A DNA stretch of 64,000 nucleotides from Streptomyces griseus (GCF_900460065.1 NZ_UAVD01000027.1:310001-374000), one strand, 5' to 3'. Shown: positions 52,635 through 61,643, counted from the stretch's first letter. A program made the numbers and translations. The notes: a model not told the origin generated them from the sequence alone.

Positions 52635-54251
52635 ATGACGGACTCGCAGGCCCCTGACGCCCCTCTCGGCACCAACCCCGTGGCGGTCGCCCCCGCCGGG
52701 GTGCGCAACGCCGCCGACGTGGTCACCCCCGAGGTGATCGCCCAGCTGACCCGGGGCGTCGTCGGATCGGGCCGCACGGCCAACCACACCCCCTTCACCG
52801 GGGAGAAGCTGGCCGACCTGCCCGAGTCCACCCCCGAGGACGTCGCCACCGCCTTCGACCGGGCCCGCGCCGCCCAGCCCGTCTGGGCCGCCCTCCCCGT
52901 ACGGCAGCGCGCCGCCGTCCTGCTGCGCTTCCACGACCTCGTCCTCGGCCGCCAGGCCGAGGTCCTCGACCTCATCCAGCTGGAGACCGGCAAGGCCCGC
53001 CTGCACGCCCACGAGGAGGTGCAGGCCATCGCCATCGCCGCCCGCCACTACGGGCGCAAGGCCGCCGCCTACCTCAAGCCCCGCCGCCACACCGGTGTGG
53101 TCCCGGTCCTCACCAAGGTCACCGAGCTGCGGCAGCCGCGCGGCGTCGTCGGCCAGATCGCCCCCTGGAACTACCCGCTGGAGCTCTCCGTGGGCGACGC
53201 GCTGCCCGCGTTCGTCTCCGGCAACGCCGTCGTGATGAAGCCCGACACGGAGACCGCGCTCACCGCCCTGTGGGCCCGGGACCTGCTGATCGAGGCCGGG
53301 CTGCCCGCCGAGGTCTTCCAGGTCGTCCTCGGCGAGGGGCCCGTCGTGGGCCCCGAGGTCGTCAGCCGCGCCGACTACGTCTCCTTCACCGGCTCCACCC
53401 GCACCGGCCGCGAGGTCGCCGTCGGCGCCGCGTCCCGGCTGGTCGGCGTCTCCCTGGAGCTCGGCGGCAAGAACGCCATGCTCGTGCTGAAGGACGCCGA
53501 CGTCGAGAAGGCCGCCGCCGGAGCCGTCCGCGCCTGCTTCGCCTCCGCCGGACAGCTCTGCATCTCCATCGAGCGGCTGTACGTCCACGAGTCGATCGCC
53601 GACGACTTCGTGGAGCGCTTCGCCACCCGGACGAAGGCCATGCGGCTCGGCAGCGCCCTCGCCTACGGGGCCGACATGGGCTCCCTCGTCGGCGAACGCC
53701 AGCTGGAGGCCGTCACGCGCCACGTGGACGAGGCCGTCGAGAAGGGTGCGACGCTCGTCGCCGGCGGCGTGGCCCGCCCCGACATCGGCCCCCTGTTCTA
53801 CGAGCCGACCATCCTCGACGGGGTGGAGGCCCCGATGGCCGTCTGCACCGAGGAGACCTTCGGGCCGGTCGTCTCGATCTACCGCTTCCGTGACGAGGAC
53901 GAGGTGATCGCGCTGGCCAACGCCACCCCGTACGGCCTCAACTCCAGCGTCTGGACCACCGACTCCCGGCGCGGCCACCGGGTCGCGGCCCGGCTGCGCA
54001 CCGGCACCGTCAACATCAACGAGGGGTTCGCCCCCGCCTACGGCAGCGTCCAGGCCCCGATGGGCGGCATGAAGGACTCCGGCCTCGGCCGGCGGCACGG
54101 CTCCGAGGGCATCCTCAAGTACACCGAGGCCCAGACCGTCGCCCAGCAGCGGCTGATGCCGCTCGCGCCCTCCTTCGGGCTGGACGACGAGAAGTACGCC
54201 GCGCTCATGACCAGCAGCCTCAAGGCGATGAAGGCCTTCCGGCTGCGCTGA
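52635..54251 (+). CDS. gabD2: Succinate-semialdehyde dehydrogenase (NADP+)
   Basis: 538 residues, aldehyde dehydrogenase superfamily. It oxidises succinic semialdehyde to succinate in GABA or related catabolism. Oxyanion Asn in QIAPWNYPLELSVGDALPAF, general base Glu in LELGGKNAMLVL and nucleophile Cys in FASAGQLCISIERLYV are all present, with ETFGPVVSIYRF near the end. The sequence is of the actinobacterial GabD2 subgroup. ATG start, with no strong ribosome site seen. Followed after 61 bases by the GMC oxidoreductase, probably same operon. Confidence 0.94.
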   Translation: MTDSQAPDAPLGTNPVAVAPAGVRNAADVVTPEVIAQLTRGVVGSGRTANHTPFTGEKLADLPESTPEDVATAFDRARAAQPVWAALPVRQRAAVLLRFHDLVLGRQAEVLDLIQLETGKARLHAHEEVQAIAIAARHYGRKAAAYLKPRRHTGVVPVLTKVTELRQPRGVVGQIAPWNYPLELSVGDALPAFVSGNAVVMKPDTETALTALWARDLLIEAGLPAEVFQVVLGEGPVVGPEVVSRADYVSFTGSTRTGREVAVGAASRLVGVSLELGGKNAMLVLKDADVEKAAAGAVRACFASAGQLCISIERLYVHESIADDFVERFATRTKAMRLGSALAYGADMGSLVGERQLEAVTRHVDEAVEKGATLVAGGVARPDIGPLFYEPTILDGVEAPMAVCTEETFGPVVSIYRFRDEDEVIALANATPYGLNSSVWTTDSRRGHRVAARLRTGTVNINEGFAPAYGSVQAPMGGMKDSGLGRRHGSEGILKYTEAQTVAQQRLMPLAPSFGLDDEKYAALMTSSLKAMKAFRLR

Positions 54252-54312
54252 ACGCCCCGAGGGCCGCGGCGACGTCCGCCCTTTTCGTACCGATTCCGTT
54301 TCGAGGAGTGCC

Positions 54313-56223
54313 ATGTCCCAGGACAGCCATGCCCAGAACCGGGCCGTGAGCCCCGCGCCGACGGACCCTGTCCCGGCGAGCCCTGTGCCGGCCGAGGACG
54401 ACGCCGCGTACGACTACGACGTCCTGGTCGTCGGATCGGGCTTCGGGGGCGCGGTGTCGGCGCTCCGGCTGACCGAGAAGGGGTACCGCGTCGGAGTCCT
54501 GGAGGCGGGCCGCCGCTTCACCCCCGGCACCCTCCCCAAGACCTCCTGGGACCTGAAGAACTACCTCTGGGCGCCCGCCCTCGGCCTCTTCGGCCTCCAG
54601 CGCATCCACCTCCTCGGCAACGTCATGGTGCTCGCCGGGGCCGGGGTCGGCGGCGGATCGCTCAACTACGCCAACACCCTGTACGTGCCGCCCGCCCCGT
54701 TCTTCGAGGACCGCCAGTGGGCCTCGATCACCGACTGGCAGGACGAGCTGAAGCCGTACTACGACCAGGCCCGCCGGATGCTCGGGGTCCGTCTCAACCC
54801 GACGATGACCCCGTCCGACATCCACCTCAAGGCCGTCGCGCAGGCCATGGGCGTCGGCGACACCTTCCACATGACCCCGGTCGGCGTCTTCTTCGGCGAC
54901 GGCAAGGACGCCGACGGCACCGCGCGGGCCAAGGCCGGCTCCACCGTCCCCGATCCGTACTTCGGCGGCGCGGGCCCCGACCGCAAGGCCTGCACCGAGT
55001 GCGGCGAGTGCATGACGGGCTGCCGCCACGGCGCGAAGAACACCCTCAACGAGAACTACCTGTACCTCGCCGAGCGGGCCGGAGCGGTTATCCACCCGAT
55101 GACCTCCGTCGTCGCCGTCACCGACGACCCCGAGGGCGGCTACCGCGTCCTCACGGTCCCCACCGACCGCCGCCGCCGGGCGAAGCCCACGAGGCTGCGC
55201 GCCCGCAAGGTCGTCGTCGCCGCCGGGACGTACGGCACCCAGACCCTCCTGCACACCATGAAGGACCGGGGACTGCTGCCCCGCCTCTCCGCGAAGCTCG
55301 GCGAGCTGACCCGGACCAACTCCGAGGGTCTGGTGGGCGCGCAGACCAGCGACCGCCGCTACCGCAGGAAGCACGGCACCGCCAAGGCCGACTTCACCCG
55401 GGGCGTCGCCATCACCTCGTCGATCCACCCCGACGACAACACCCACATCGAGCCCGTCCGCTACGGCCGGGGCTCCAACGCCATGGGCGCGCTGACGGTC
55501 CTCCAGGTCCCCTACGGGGCCCACCGGGTGCGCGGCTGGATCGCCAACATGGTCAAGCACCCCACCCTCGCCGCCCGTTCGCTCTCCAACCGCCGCTGGT
55601 CCGAGCGCACCATCATCGGCCTGGTCATGCAGTCGCTGGACAACTCCCTGACCACGTACCGCAAACCGGGCGGCGTCGGAAAGGGCCTGCTCACCGCCCG
55701 CCAGGGCCACGGCGCCCCCAACCCGACGCAGATCCCGGAGGCGACCCTCGGCGCGAGCCTGCTCGCCGAGGAGATCAACGGCTTCGCCGGGTCCAACGTC
55801 GGCGAGCTGATGGGCACCCCGCTCACCGCCCACTTCCTCGGCGGCTGCCCGATCGGCGCGAGCGCCGAGGAAGGCGTCATCGACCCGTACCACCGGCTCT
55901 ACGGCCACCCCGGCATCAGCGTCGTCGACGGCTCCGCGGTCTCCGCCAACCTCGGCGTCAACCCCTCGCTGACCATCACGGCCCAGGCCGAACGCGCGAT
56001 GTCCTTCTGGCCCAACAAGGGCGAGGCGGACCCGCGCCCGGAGCAGGGCGGGGCCTACGAGCGGCTCACCCCCGTCGAGCCGCTCGCGCCGACCGTGCCG
56101 AAGGAGGCGTTCGGCGCGCTGAAGCTGCCGTTCCTGGGCATCCCCGTGGTGCCGCCGAAGGGGACGGCGGAGGCCGGGGCGGACGTGAAGGGCGTCGGGA
56201 ACACACCCGTACCCAATCCGTGA
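54313..56223 (+). CDS. GMC oxidoreductase, ChoD-like, with four-cysteine motif
   Basis: 636 residues. FAD-binding start DVLVVGSGFGGAVSALRLTE at about 36-55 and GAGVGGGSLNYANTLYVPP identify the GMC/cholesterol-oxidase group. The GMC C-terminal region includes HFLGGCPIGASAEEGVIDPY and VVDGSAVSANLGVNPSLTIT. A CTECGECMTGCRHGAKNT segment (about 226-243) has a ferredoxin-like CxxCxxCxxxC pattern, also seen in M. tuberculosis ChoD, whose gene neighbours guaB3. Oxidation of a sterol or other polycyclic alcohol is possible but the natural substrate is unproven. Cytoplasmic: no signal peptide. ATG with GAGGAG upstream. Confidence 0.92.
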   Translation: MSQDSHAQNRAVSPAPTDPVPASPVPAEDDAAYDYDVLVVGSGFGGAVSALRLTEKGYRVGVLEAGRRFTPGTLPKTSWDLKNYLWAPALGLFGLQRIHLLGNVMVLAGAGVGGGSLNYANTLYVPPAPFFEDRQWASITDWQDELKPYYDQARRMLGVRLNPTMTPSDIHLKAVAQAMGVGDTFHMTPVGVFFGDGKDADGTARAKAGSTVPDPYFGGAGPDRKACTECGECMTGCRHGAKNTLNENYLYLAERAGAVIHPMTSVVAVTDDPEGGYRVLTVPTDRRRRAKPTRLRARKVVVAAGTYGTQTLLHTMKDRGLLPRLSAKLGELTRTNSEGLVGAQTSDRRYRRKHGTAKADFTRGVAITSSIHPDDNTHIEPVRYGRGSNAMGALTVLQVPYGAHRVRGWIANMVKHPTLAARSLSNRRWSERTIIGLVMQSLDNSLTTYRKPGGVGKGLLTARQGHGAPNPTQIPEATLGASLLAEEINGFAGSNVGELMGTPLTAHFLGGCPIGASAEEGVIDPYHRLYGHPGISVVDGSAVSANLGVNPSLTITAQAERAMSFWPNKGEADPRPEQGGAYERLTPVEPLAPTVPKEAFGALKLPFLGIPVVPPKGTAEAGADVKGVGNTPVPNP

Positions 56224-56325
56224 TCTTCATCCGGGCAACTCTTCGGCGAGCTGCGCGGTCGAACCCGTACCGCGACAACTGCCACAGCGGCCCCCACAGC
56301 TCCTGCCGAGTTCCAGAGGTCCCCG

Positions 56326-58062
56326 ATGACACCCTGTTCCCCGAGGTCCGCGCTGCACCGCGCGGCGGGCTCCCTCGCCGCCACGGGCCTGCTGGCCGCG
56401 GCCACGCTCGCCGGGACCGCCGCCCCGGCGCACGCCGCCGACCTCCCGGTGCTCGTCCTCGGCGGCCCCGCCGAGACCGCCCTGTACCCGTACCCGCGGA
56501 GCGGTGAACCGGAGCGGTCCACGGTCGGATTCACCGTCGACAACCCGGGCGGGGAGGAGGGGGACGAGGACGACGAGACGGAGTTCACCGTCACCTTCGA
56601 CCTCAGCGGCCTCGCGGGCGTCGCCGACGCGGCGGTCGGGGAGAACGCGGACTGCGAGGTCACCGGAGCGAAGGCGGTCTGCACGGACCGCGGCATCCGG
56701 TCCGGTCTCCGGGGTATCGGCGACCTCCTGCTCACCGCCGCCGAGGGCAGCGAGGAGGGCGACACCGGCACGATCACGGTGACCGGGCGGTCGAAGGGCG
56801 CGACCTTCACCCCGTTCACCACCGAGGTCACCGTCGGCGGCCCCGACCTCGTGATGGAGGAGCTCCCCTTCAAGGAGCGGACGAAGCCGGGCGACAAGCA
56901 GCAGGCCCCGATCACGTTCACCAACCGGGGCACCCGCGACGCCGAGGGCGTCCTCCTCGGCCTGGTGTACTCCCGCGGCCTCGACATCCCCGAGCGCTAC
57001 TCCAACTGCGCGTACACCGAGGACGACGCGGGCCCCCGGGGCTCCGGCCGGACCACCGTCCTCTGCTCCGTCCCGGGCTCCTTCGAGGTGGGCGCGACCT
57101 ACACCCTGGAGACCCCGCTGACCATCGAGGCCACCACCCGCGCCTACCAGGACACGTTCGTCTACAGCATCCACGAGGACAGCGCCGACCGGCGCGGGGA
57201 CCGGCGCGCGGGCGCCCCCTTCGAGCGCGGCGACGGCAGCGTCCTGCGGGCCGTTCCGGTGAAGGCCCCGAAGACGGGTGCGGCCGTCGCCCGGGGCGGA
57301 GACCTCGCCCCGTGGGACAACCAGCACGAGGCCGACTTCCGTACGGAGAACACGGCCGACTTCGTGGCGTACGGCGACCGGGTTTCCGGTGCCGAGGGTT
57401 CCACGGTCAAGGCCGACCTCGGCTTCCGCAACGAGGGCCCGGCCTGGATCGGACACCTCCGCTCGGGCGAGGCCGTCGCCACCCTCGACTTCACCGTCCC
57501 CCGGGGCGCGACCGTCACCGCGAAGCCCGGCCTCTGCCGCGCCGCTACCGCGGCCGGCGGACACCGCGAGGACCAGACGAGCCCCGCGCCGCGCTACCTC
57601 TGCCCCACTACGGCTGCGGTGCGGGACGACGGCGGCCTCGACCTGCCGTTCGAGCTGCGGATCGACGAGGCCCTGGTGGGCGCGGAGGGGGCGGTCACCG
57701 TCCGCGCCCCCTGGCTCCAGAACCCGAAGCTGCCGTTCGACCCCGAACCCGTCAACAACACCGCGTACCTGGTCCTCAACGGCGAGAGCGGCGGCTCCGG
57801 GCCCGGCGGCCCGACGGGCGGCTCCGGACAACCGCCCACCCCGGCCCCGGACCCGGCGGAGAGCCCGTCCGGCGCCCCCGGCCCCTCGGCCTCCGCCACG
57901 CCCGGCGGCTCGGCGGGTACGGCCGGGGGCTCCGGCGGCGGGGGCGGCCTCGCCGCGACGGGGTCGAGCGCGCTGATCGCCTCGGGCGCGGCGACCGCCG
58001 CGCTGGCGGCGGGCCTGGTGCTGTTCACGGCGGCACGGCGACGGGCCGCGCGGCACGACTGA
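56326..58062 (+). CDS. Surface protein with LAxTG sortase signal
   Basis: 578 residues. An N-terminal signal peptide (LAATGLLAAATLAGTAAPAHAA) leads to extracellular beta-rich sections with repeated VTVGG-, DLPFELR- and FVYS-type strands resembling DUF11-like modules. A Gly/Ser/Pro-rich spacer follows (about 485-540). The C-terminus has LAATG, a membrane helix (IASGAATAALAAGLVLFTAA) and an RRRAARHD tail, the layout of a class E sortase substrate (LAxTG, as in chaplins). Expected to be attached to peptidoglycan. Ligand and function unknown; it follows the GMC gene after about 100 bases. Confidence 0.87.
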   Translation: MTPCSPRSALHRAAGSLAATGLLAAATLAGTAAPAHAADLPVLVLGGPAETALYPYPRSGEPERSTVGFTVDNPGGEEGDEDDETEFTVTFDLSGLAGVADAAVGENADCEVTGAKAVCTDRGIRSGLRGIGDLLLTAAEGSEEGDTGTITVTGRSKGATFTPFTTEVTVGGPDLVMEELPFKERTKPGDKQQAPITFTNRGTRDAEGVLLGLVYSRGLDIPERYSNCAYTEDDAGPRGSGRTTVLCSVPGSFEVGATYTLETPLTIEATTRAYQDTFVYSIHEDSADRRGDRRAGAPFERGDGSVLRAVPVKAPKTGAAVARGGDLAPWDNQHEADFRTENTADFVAYGDRVSGAEGSTVKADLGFRNEGPAWIGHLRSGEAVATLDFTVPRGATVTAKPGLCRAATAAGGHREDQTSPAPRYLCPTTAAVRDDGGLDLPFELRIDEALVGAEGAVTVRAPWLQNPKLPFDPEPVNNTAYLVLNGESGGSGPGGPTGGSGQPPTPAPDPAESPSGAPGPSASATPGGSAGTAGGSGGGGGLAATGSSALIASGAATAALAAGLVLFTAARRRAARHD

Positions 58063-58445
58063 CCCGCGGCGGAGGCGCGGCGGAGAAGAGAGTCGTGGAG
58101 AGGGGGCGGAGGAGGGAACGGGCCTCCGCCCGGAGATGTTCCGATGCGGCCGACCCGGGCGTCCCCGGGTACGGCCGCATATGGGGTGACCGGGCCGCTG
58201 TCCCCTGCGGACCGGTCACATACGCCGGGTCGTGGTCCCACGACGCACCTGCGGTACGTCACACTCCCCGGCGGAGCCACGCGTGGTTTCCTGCCGACGC
58301 CGCCCCTGGTTGGCACGGACATCAGGCTCAACGAAGGCACCGCGCTCCCGGTCACGCGCCGTACGGGTGAGACGGGCCCCGAACGCAGATACGGCCCGTG
58401 CGAGGCGGGTGGAGAACCGTTCCGTCCGGGCGCCGCCCATCGCTC
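58063..58445. other. Intergenic region between the surface protein and chorismate mutase
   Basis: A 383-base gap between convergent genes. It holds one very strong hairpin at 58144-58180. I see no ribosome site followed by a credible small ORF on either strand, and nothing else distinctive. Confidence 0.55.
58144..58180. terminator. Bidirectional terminator hairpin
   Basis: ATGCGGCCG (58144-58152) pairs perfectly with CGGCCGCAT (58172-58180), enclosing CCCGGG/CCCGGG around CGTC. It can terminate the surface-protein gene and, on the other strand, the chorismate mutase gene. Confidence 0.7.
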
Positions 58446-58742
58446 TCACACCCGGCCGCGGCACAGCTCCAGGAGCGTCATCGCCAGGGCGGTGCCCGGC
58501 TTGCCCAGCGCCTCCCTGTAGTGGCCGAGCACGGCCGTCTCCCGGGAGAGGTTGACCCGCCGGCCGCCGGAGGTGATCCGGGCCTCCTGGATCACCGACG
58601 AGACGGCCATCCGTTCCTGGACGAGGCCGATGATCCGGTCGTCGAGAGCGTCGATGCGCTCCCGTGCGCCGCCGATCAGGGCGGCTGCCTCGTCGGTGCG
58701 CGCGCCGGTGGCCGCGGTGGTGTCCGTGGTGCTGCTGCTCAT
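58446..58742 (-). CDS. Chorismate mutase (AroQ type)
   Basis: 98 residues from the ATG at 58742. It rearranges chorismate to prephenate, the branch point to Phe and Tyr. The three-helix AroQ core is RERIDALDDRIIGLVQERMA, then VSSVIQEARI and RETAVLGHYREALGK with conserved Arg/Lys contacts. About 18 Thr/Ala-rich residues precede it. Upstream lies a Phe/Tyr-rich leader peptide and two mutually competing hairpins, so expression is probably governed by transcription attenuation in response to Phe/Tyr supply. It lies divergently from guaA. Confidence 0.94.
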   Translation of the reverse strand: MSSSTTDTTAATGARTDEAAALIGGARERIDALDDRIIGLVQERMAVSSVIQEARITSGGRRVNLSRETAVLGHYREALGKPGTALAMTLLELCRGRV

Positions 58743-58800
58743 GGTGGTGACTCCCGGTGGGGTGACGGCCCCCCGGAGCTACGGACCCGGACACGCGAGA

Positions 58801-58826
58801 CGCCCCGGGCCTGTCGGCCCGGGGCG
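58801..58826 (-). terminator. Attenuator terminator hairpin of chorismate mutase
   Basis: CGCCCCGGGCC and GGCCCGGGGCG form a perfect 11-bp stem with a four-base loop, 59 bases upstream of the chorismate mutase ATG and 25 bases after the leader-peptide stop. There is no T tract. Its upstream arm contains CGGGCCG, complementary to CGGCCCG in the leader coding region, which would permit an alternative antiterminator. Confidence 0.7.
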
Positions 58827-58850
58827 CCTGGAACGTTGCTTGTCAGTAGC

Positions 58851-58922
58851 TCAAGCAGCACGACCATGGCAGCCGGCGGGCCGGATGCCATAGGTAAAGA
58901 CGAAGGTCGTGTGCTGACGCAT
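58851..58922 (-). CDS. Phe/Tyr leader peptide (23 aa) of chorismate mutase
   Basis: A 23-codon reading frame, MRQHTTFVFTYGIRPAGCHG then RAA and stop. Codons 7, 9 and 11 are Phe, Phe and Tyr, followed at once by a strong hairpin (58866-58891) and then a terminator-like hairpin. Its ATG sits six bases after a -10 box, so it would be translated from a leaderless mRNA. This is the architecture of a PheL-type attenuator, where ribosome stalling at scarce Phe/Tyr codons changes RNA folding. Length, aromatic content and gene context support it; not proven. Confidence 0.7.
   Translation of the reverse strand: MRQHTTFVFTYGIRPAGCHGRAA
58866..58891 (-). promoter_or_regulatory. Pause (anti-antiterminator) hairpin in the leader
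   Basis: ATGGCA-T-CCGGC and GCCGG-C-TGCCAT form a 26-base hairpin with a two-base loop and one mismatch. It begins within the Tyr codon of the leader peptide, the expected place for the 1:2 pause structure of an attenuator. Confidence 0.6.
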
Positions 58923-58928
58923 GGGGAC

Positions 58929-58958
58929 AGTATGGCCCCGGCCCGGCGGCCCCCACAA
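58929..58958 (-). promoter_or_regulatory. Promoter of the leader / chorismate mutase transcript
   Basis: On the minus strand TTGTGG (58958-58953) and CATACT (58934-58929) are spaced 18 bases apart. The -10 is six bases from the leader ATG, so transcription should start at that ATG. Confidence 0.65.
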
Positions 58959-59119
58959 AACGGGGCCCGGATCCTGAGACGCCCCGCCCGCCGGTCCGCC
59001 GACGCCCCGCGAACCGATCTCGGGGCGTCGGCCCCCGCCCCCGGCCCGGCGGAGGGTCCGCGCACGGCCGGTAGAATCGGAAGAACCGACCCCCTTCACC
59101 ACCGCCGGAAGGCCGCCCC

Positions 59120-60706
59120 GTGCCAGCAGCACCCCCCGCCGCCCCCGACGCCACGGCCGACGTGGTCCTCGTCGTCGACTTCGGCGCGCAGTACGCCCAG
59201 CTCATCGCCCGCCGAGTCCGTGAGGCCCGGGTCTACAGCGAGATCGTCCCGTCCACCATGCCGGTGGCCGAGATGCTGGCGAAGAACCCGCGCGCGATCA
59301 TCCTCTCCGGCGGCCCCTCGTCGGTGTACGCGGAGGGCGCGCCGTCCCTGGACCGCGCGATCTTCGAGGCCGGGGTGCCGGTCTTCGGCATGTGCTACGG
59401 CTTCCAGCTGATGGCCACCGCGCTCGGCGGCACGGTCGACGACAACGGGGCCCGCGAGTACGGCCGTACCCCCCTGCACGTCACCAAGGCGGGCTCGACC
59501 CTCTTCGAGGGCACGCCCACCGAGCAGCCGGTGTGGATGTCGCACGGCGACGCCTGCTCGGCGGCCCCCGAGGGCTTCGCCGTCACCGCGTCCACCGACG
59601 TGGTCCCGGTCGCCGCCTTCGAGAACGACGAGAAGAAGCTCTACGGCGTCCAGTACCACCCGGAGGTCATGCACTCCACCCACGGCCAGCAGGTCCTGGA
59701 GCACTTCCTCTACCGCGGCGCGGGCATCGAGCCGAACTGGACCACCACCAACGTGGTCGAGGAGCAGATCGCCCTCATCCGCGAGCAGGTCGGCGACAAG
59801 CGCGCCATCTGCGGCCTCTCCGGCGGTGTGGACTCCGCGGTCGCCGCGGCCCTCGTCCAGAAGGCCATCGGCTCCCAGCTCACCTGCGTGTACGTGGACC
59901 ACGGCCTCATGCGCAAGGGCGAGACCGAGCAGGTCGAGAAGGACTTCGTCGCCGCGACCGGCGCGAAGCTCAAGGTGGTCGACGCGGAGAAGCGCTTCCT
60001 CGACGCCCTGGCCGGTGTGTCCGACCCGGAGCAGAAGCGGAAGATCATCGGCCGCGAGTTCATCCGCGTCTTCGAGCAGGCCCAGCTGGAGATCCTCCAG
60101 GAGGAGGGCCCCGAGGTCGCCTTCCTCGTCCAGGGCACGCTCTACCCCGACGTGGTCGAGTCCGGCGGCGGCACCGGCACCGCCAACATCAAGTCCCACC
60201 ACAACGTCGGCGGCCTCCCCGACGACATCGAGTTCGAGCTCGTCGAGCCGCTGCGCCAGCTGTTCAAGGACGAGGTCCGGATGGTCGGCCAGGAGCTGGG
60301 CCTCCCCGACGAGATCGTCCAGCGCCAGCCGTTCCCCGGCCCCGGCCTCGGCATCCGCATCGTCGGCGAGGTCACCAAGGAGCGCCTGGACCTGCTCCGC
60401 GACGCCGACGCCATCGCCCGTGAGGAGCTGACGGCGGCCGGGCTGGACCGCGACATCTGGCAGTGCCCCGTGGTCCTCCTCGCCGACGTCCGCTCGGTCG
60501 GCGTGCAGGGCGACGGCCGCACCTACGGTCACCCGATCGTGCTGCGCCCGGTCTCCTCCGAGGACGCCATGACGGCCGACTGGTCGCGCCTGCCGTACGA
60601 GACGCTGGCGAAGATCTCCACCCGCATCACCAACGAGGTCGCCGAGGTCAACCGCGTCGTCCTCGACGTGACGAGCAAGCCGCCGGGGACCATCGAGTGG
60701 GAGTGA
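59120..60706 (+). CDS. guaA: GMP synthase (glutamine-hydrolysing)
   Basis: 528 residues. It aminates XMP to GMP using ATP and glutamine. The class I glutamine amidotransferase domain (about 10-205) has catalytic Cys in VFGMCYGFQLMA and the His/Glu pair in VQYHPEVMHS. The PP-loop synthetase domain has SGGVDSAVAAALVQKAI and the dimerisation domain ends KPPGTIEWE. GTG start with GGAAGG seven bases upstream; TAGAAT at 59072-59077 is a likely -10. It completes the guanine pathway begun by guaB. Confidence 0.98.
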   Translation: MPAAPPAAPDATADVVLVVDFGAQYAQLIARRVREARVYSEIVPSTMPVAEMLAKNPRAIILSGGPSSVYAEGAPSLDRAIFEAGVPVFGMCYGFQLMATALGGTVDDNGAREYGRTPLHVTKAGSTLFEGTPTEQPVWMSHGDACSAAPEGFAVTASTDVVPVAAFENDEKKLYGVQYHPEVMHSTHGQQVLEHFLYRGAGIEPNWTTTNVVEEQIALIREQVGDKRAICGLSGGVDSAVAAALVQKAIGSQLTCVYVDHGLMRKGETEQVEKDFVAATGAKLKVVDAEKRFLDALAGVSDPEQKRKIIGREFIRVFEQAQLEILQEEGPEVAFLVQGTLYPDVVESGGGTGTANIKSHHNVGGLPDDIEFELVEPLRQLFKDEVRMVGQELGLPDEIVQRQPFPGPGLGIRIVGEVTKERLDLLRDADAIAREELTAAGLDRDIWQCPVVLLADVRSVGVQGDGRTYGHPIVLRPVSSEDAMTADWSRLPYETLAKISTRITNEVAEVNRVVLDVTSKPPGTIEWE

Positions 60707-60887
60707 CCTTTCCCGCTCTCTGAGCTCCCACGTCAACGCCGATGCCGTCGCTCATTCGTTTGGGCGGCGGCATTGTCGTCGAGGTGGGTAGCGGACGATT
60801 CGGTGGAGCGTGATCGGGCGATCAGCCGGCGCCGTCCGGAGGAAATCCCTGGCACCGGCCTCGCCGCCCGTGCCAGGCTCCTCCACC

Positions 60888-61643
60888 ATGTCCGCCGAAG
60901 AAGTCCGCGCCATCATCTCCGCCGCCGGCAATGACCGCCTCACCTGGAACACCCCGCTCTCCGAGGAGCACGCGGCCCGGCTCGTCGCCGCCTGCGCCCC
61001 CGCCCCCGGTTCCCGGATCGTCGACCTCGGATCCGGCTGGGGCGAACTGCTGATGCGCCTCGTCGACGCCGCGCCCGGGGCCACCGGGGACGGCGTCGAG
61101 ACCGACCCGGCCGCCGTCGCGCGCGGCCGGCAGCTCGCCGGGGAACGGGGGCTCGGTGACCGGGTGCGGTTCCACGAGGTGTCCGCCGCCGAATGGACCG
61201 GGGGAGGCTACGACCTCGCCGTCTCCATCGGCTCCTCGCACGCCTGGCCGGGAACCACCCGTGAAGCCCTCACCGCCCTCGCCGCCACCGTGCGCCCCGG
61301 CGGACGCGTCCTGTTCGGCGAGGGGGTCTGGCTGACGGAGCCGACCCCGGCGGCGCTGGAGGGCCTCGGTGCGGAGCCCGGAGACTTCGGGTCGCTGCTG
61401 GAGCTGATCCGGCTGGCGGAGTCCGTCGGGCTGCGCGCCCTCCAGGTCACCTGCGCCGACGAGCGCGAGTGGGACCTCTTCGAGTCCGAGGGCCCGATCG
61501 GACGCGGACAGCGCTGGGCGCTGGAACACCCGGACCATCCGCTGCTCGCCGAGGTGACGGCCGAGATCGACGCCCGCCGCACCGGCTACTACGGCGGCTA
61601 CCGCTCGTCCTTCACGCTCGCCTATCTGGTGCTCGGCACCTGA
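60888..61643 (+). CDS. Class I SAM-dependent methyltransferase
   Basis: 251 residues from the ATG at 60888 (a longer in-frame ATG at 60810 has an atypical N-terminus). Motif I is RIVDLGSGWGELLMRLVDA, then GVETDPAAVARGRQLA (motif II) and DLAVSIGSSHAWPGTTREAL (motif IV region). The layout resembles small-molecule methyltransferases such as the UbiE/SmtA type. Substrate unknown. Stand-alone gene; no clear ribosome site. Confidence 0.88.
   Translation: MSAEEVRAIISAAGNDRLTWNTPLSEEHAARLVAACAPAPGSRIVDLGSGWGELLMRLVDAAPGATGDGVETDPAAVARGRQLAGERGLGDRVRFHEVSAAEWTGGGYDLAVSIGSSHAWPGTTREALTALAATVRPGGRVLFGEGVWLTEPTPAALEGLGAEPGDFGSLLELIRLAESVGLRALQVTCADEREWDLFESEGPIGRGQRWALEHPDHPLLAEVTAEIDARRTGYYGGYRSSFTLAYLVLGT

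Noticed and set aside
54220..55908. 562-codon minus-strand frame inside the GMC gene
   Set aside because: Antisense shadow; composition typical of mirrored third-position GC.
58216..58794. 192-codon frame overlapping chorismate mutase
   Set aside because: Different frame on the same strand, His/Arg/Gly-rich; the AroQ sequence is in the 58446-58742 frame.
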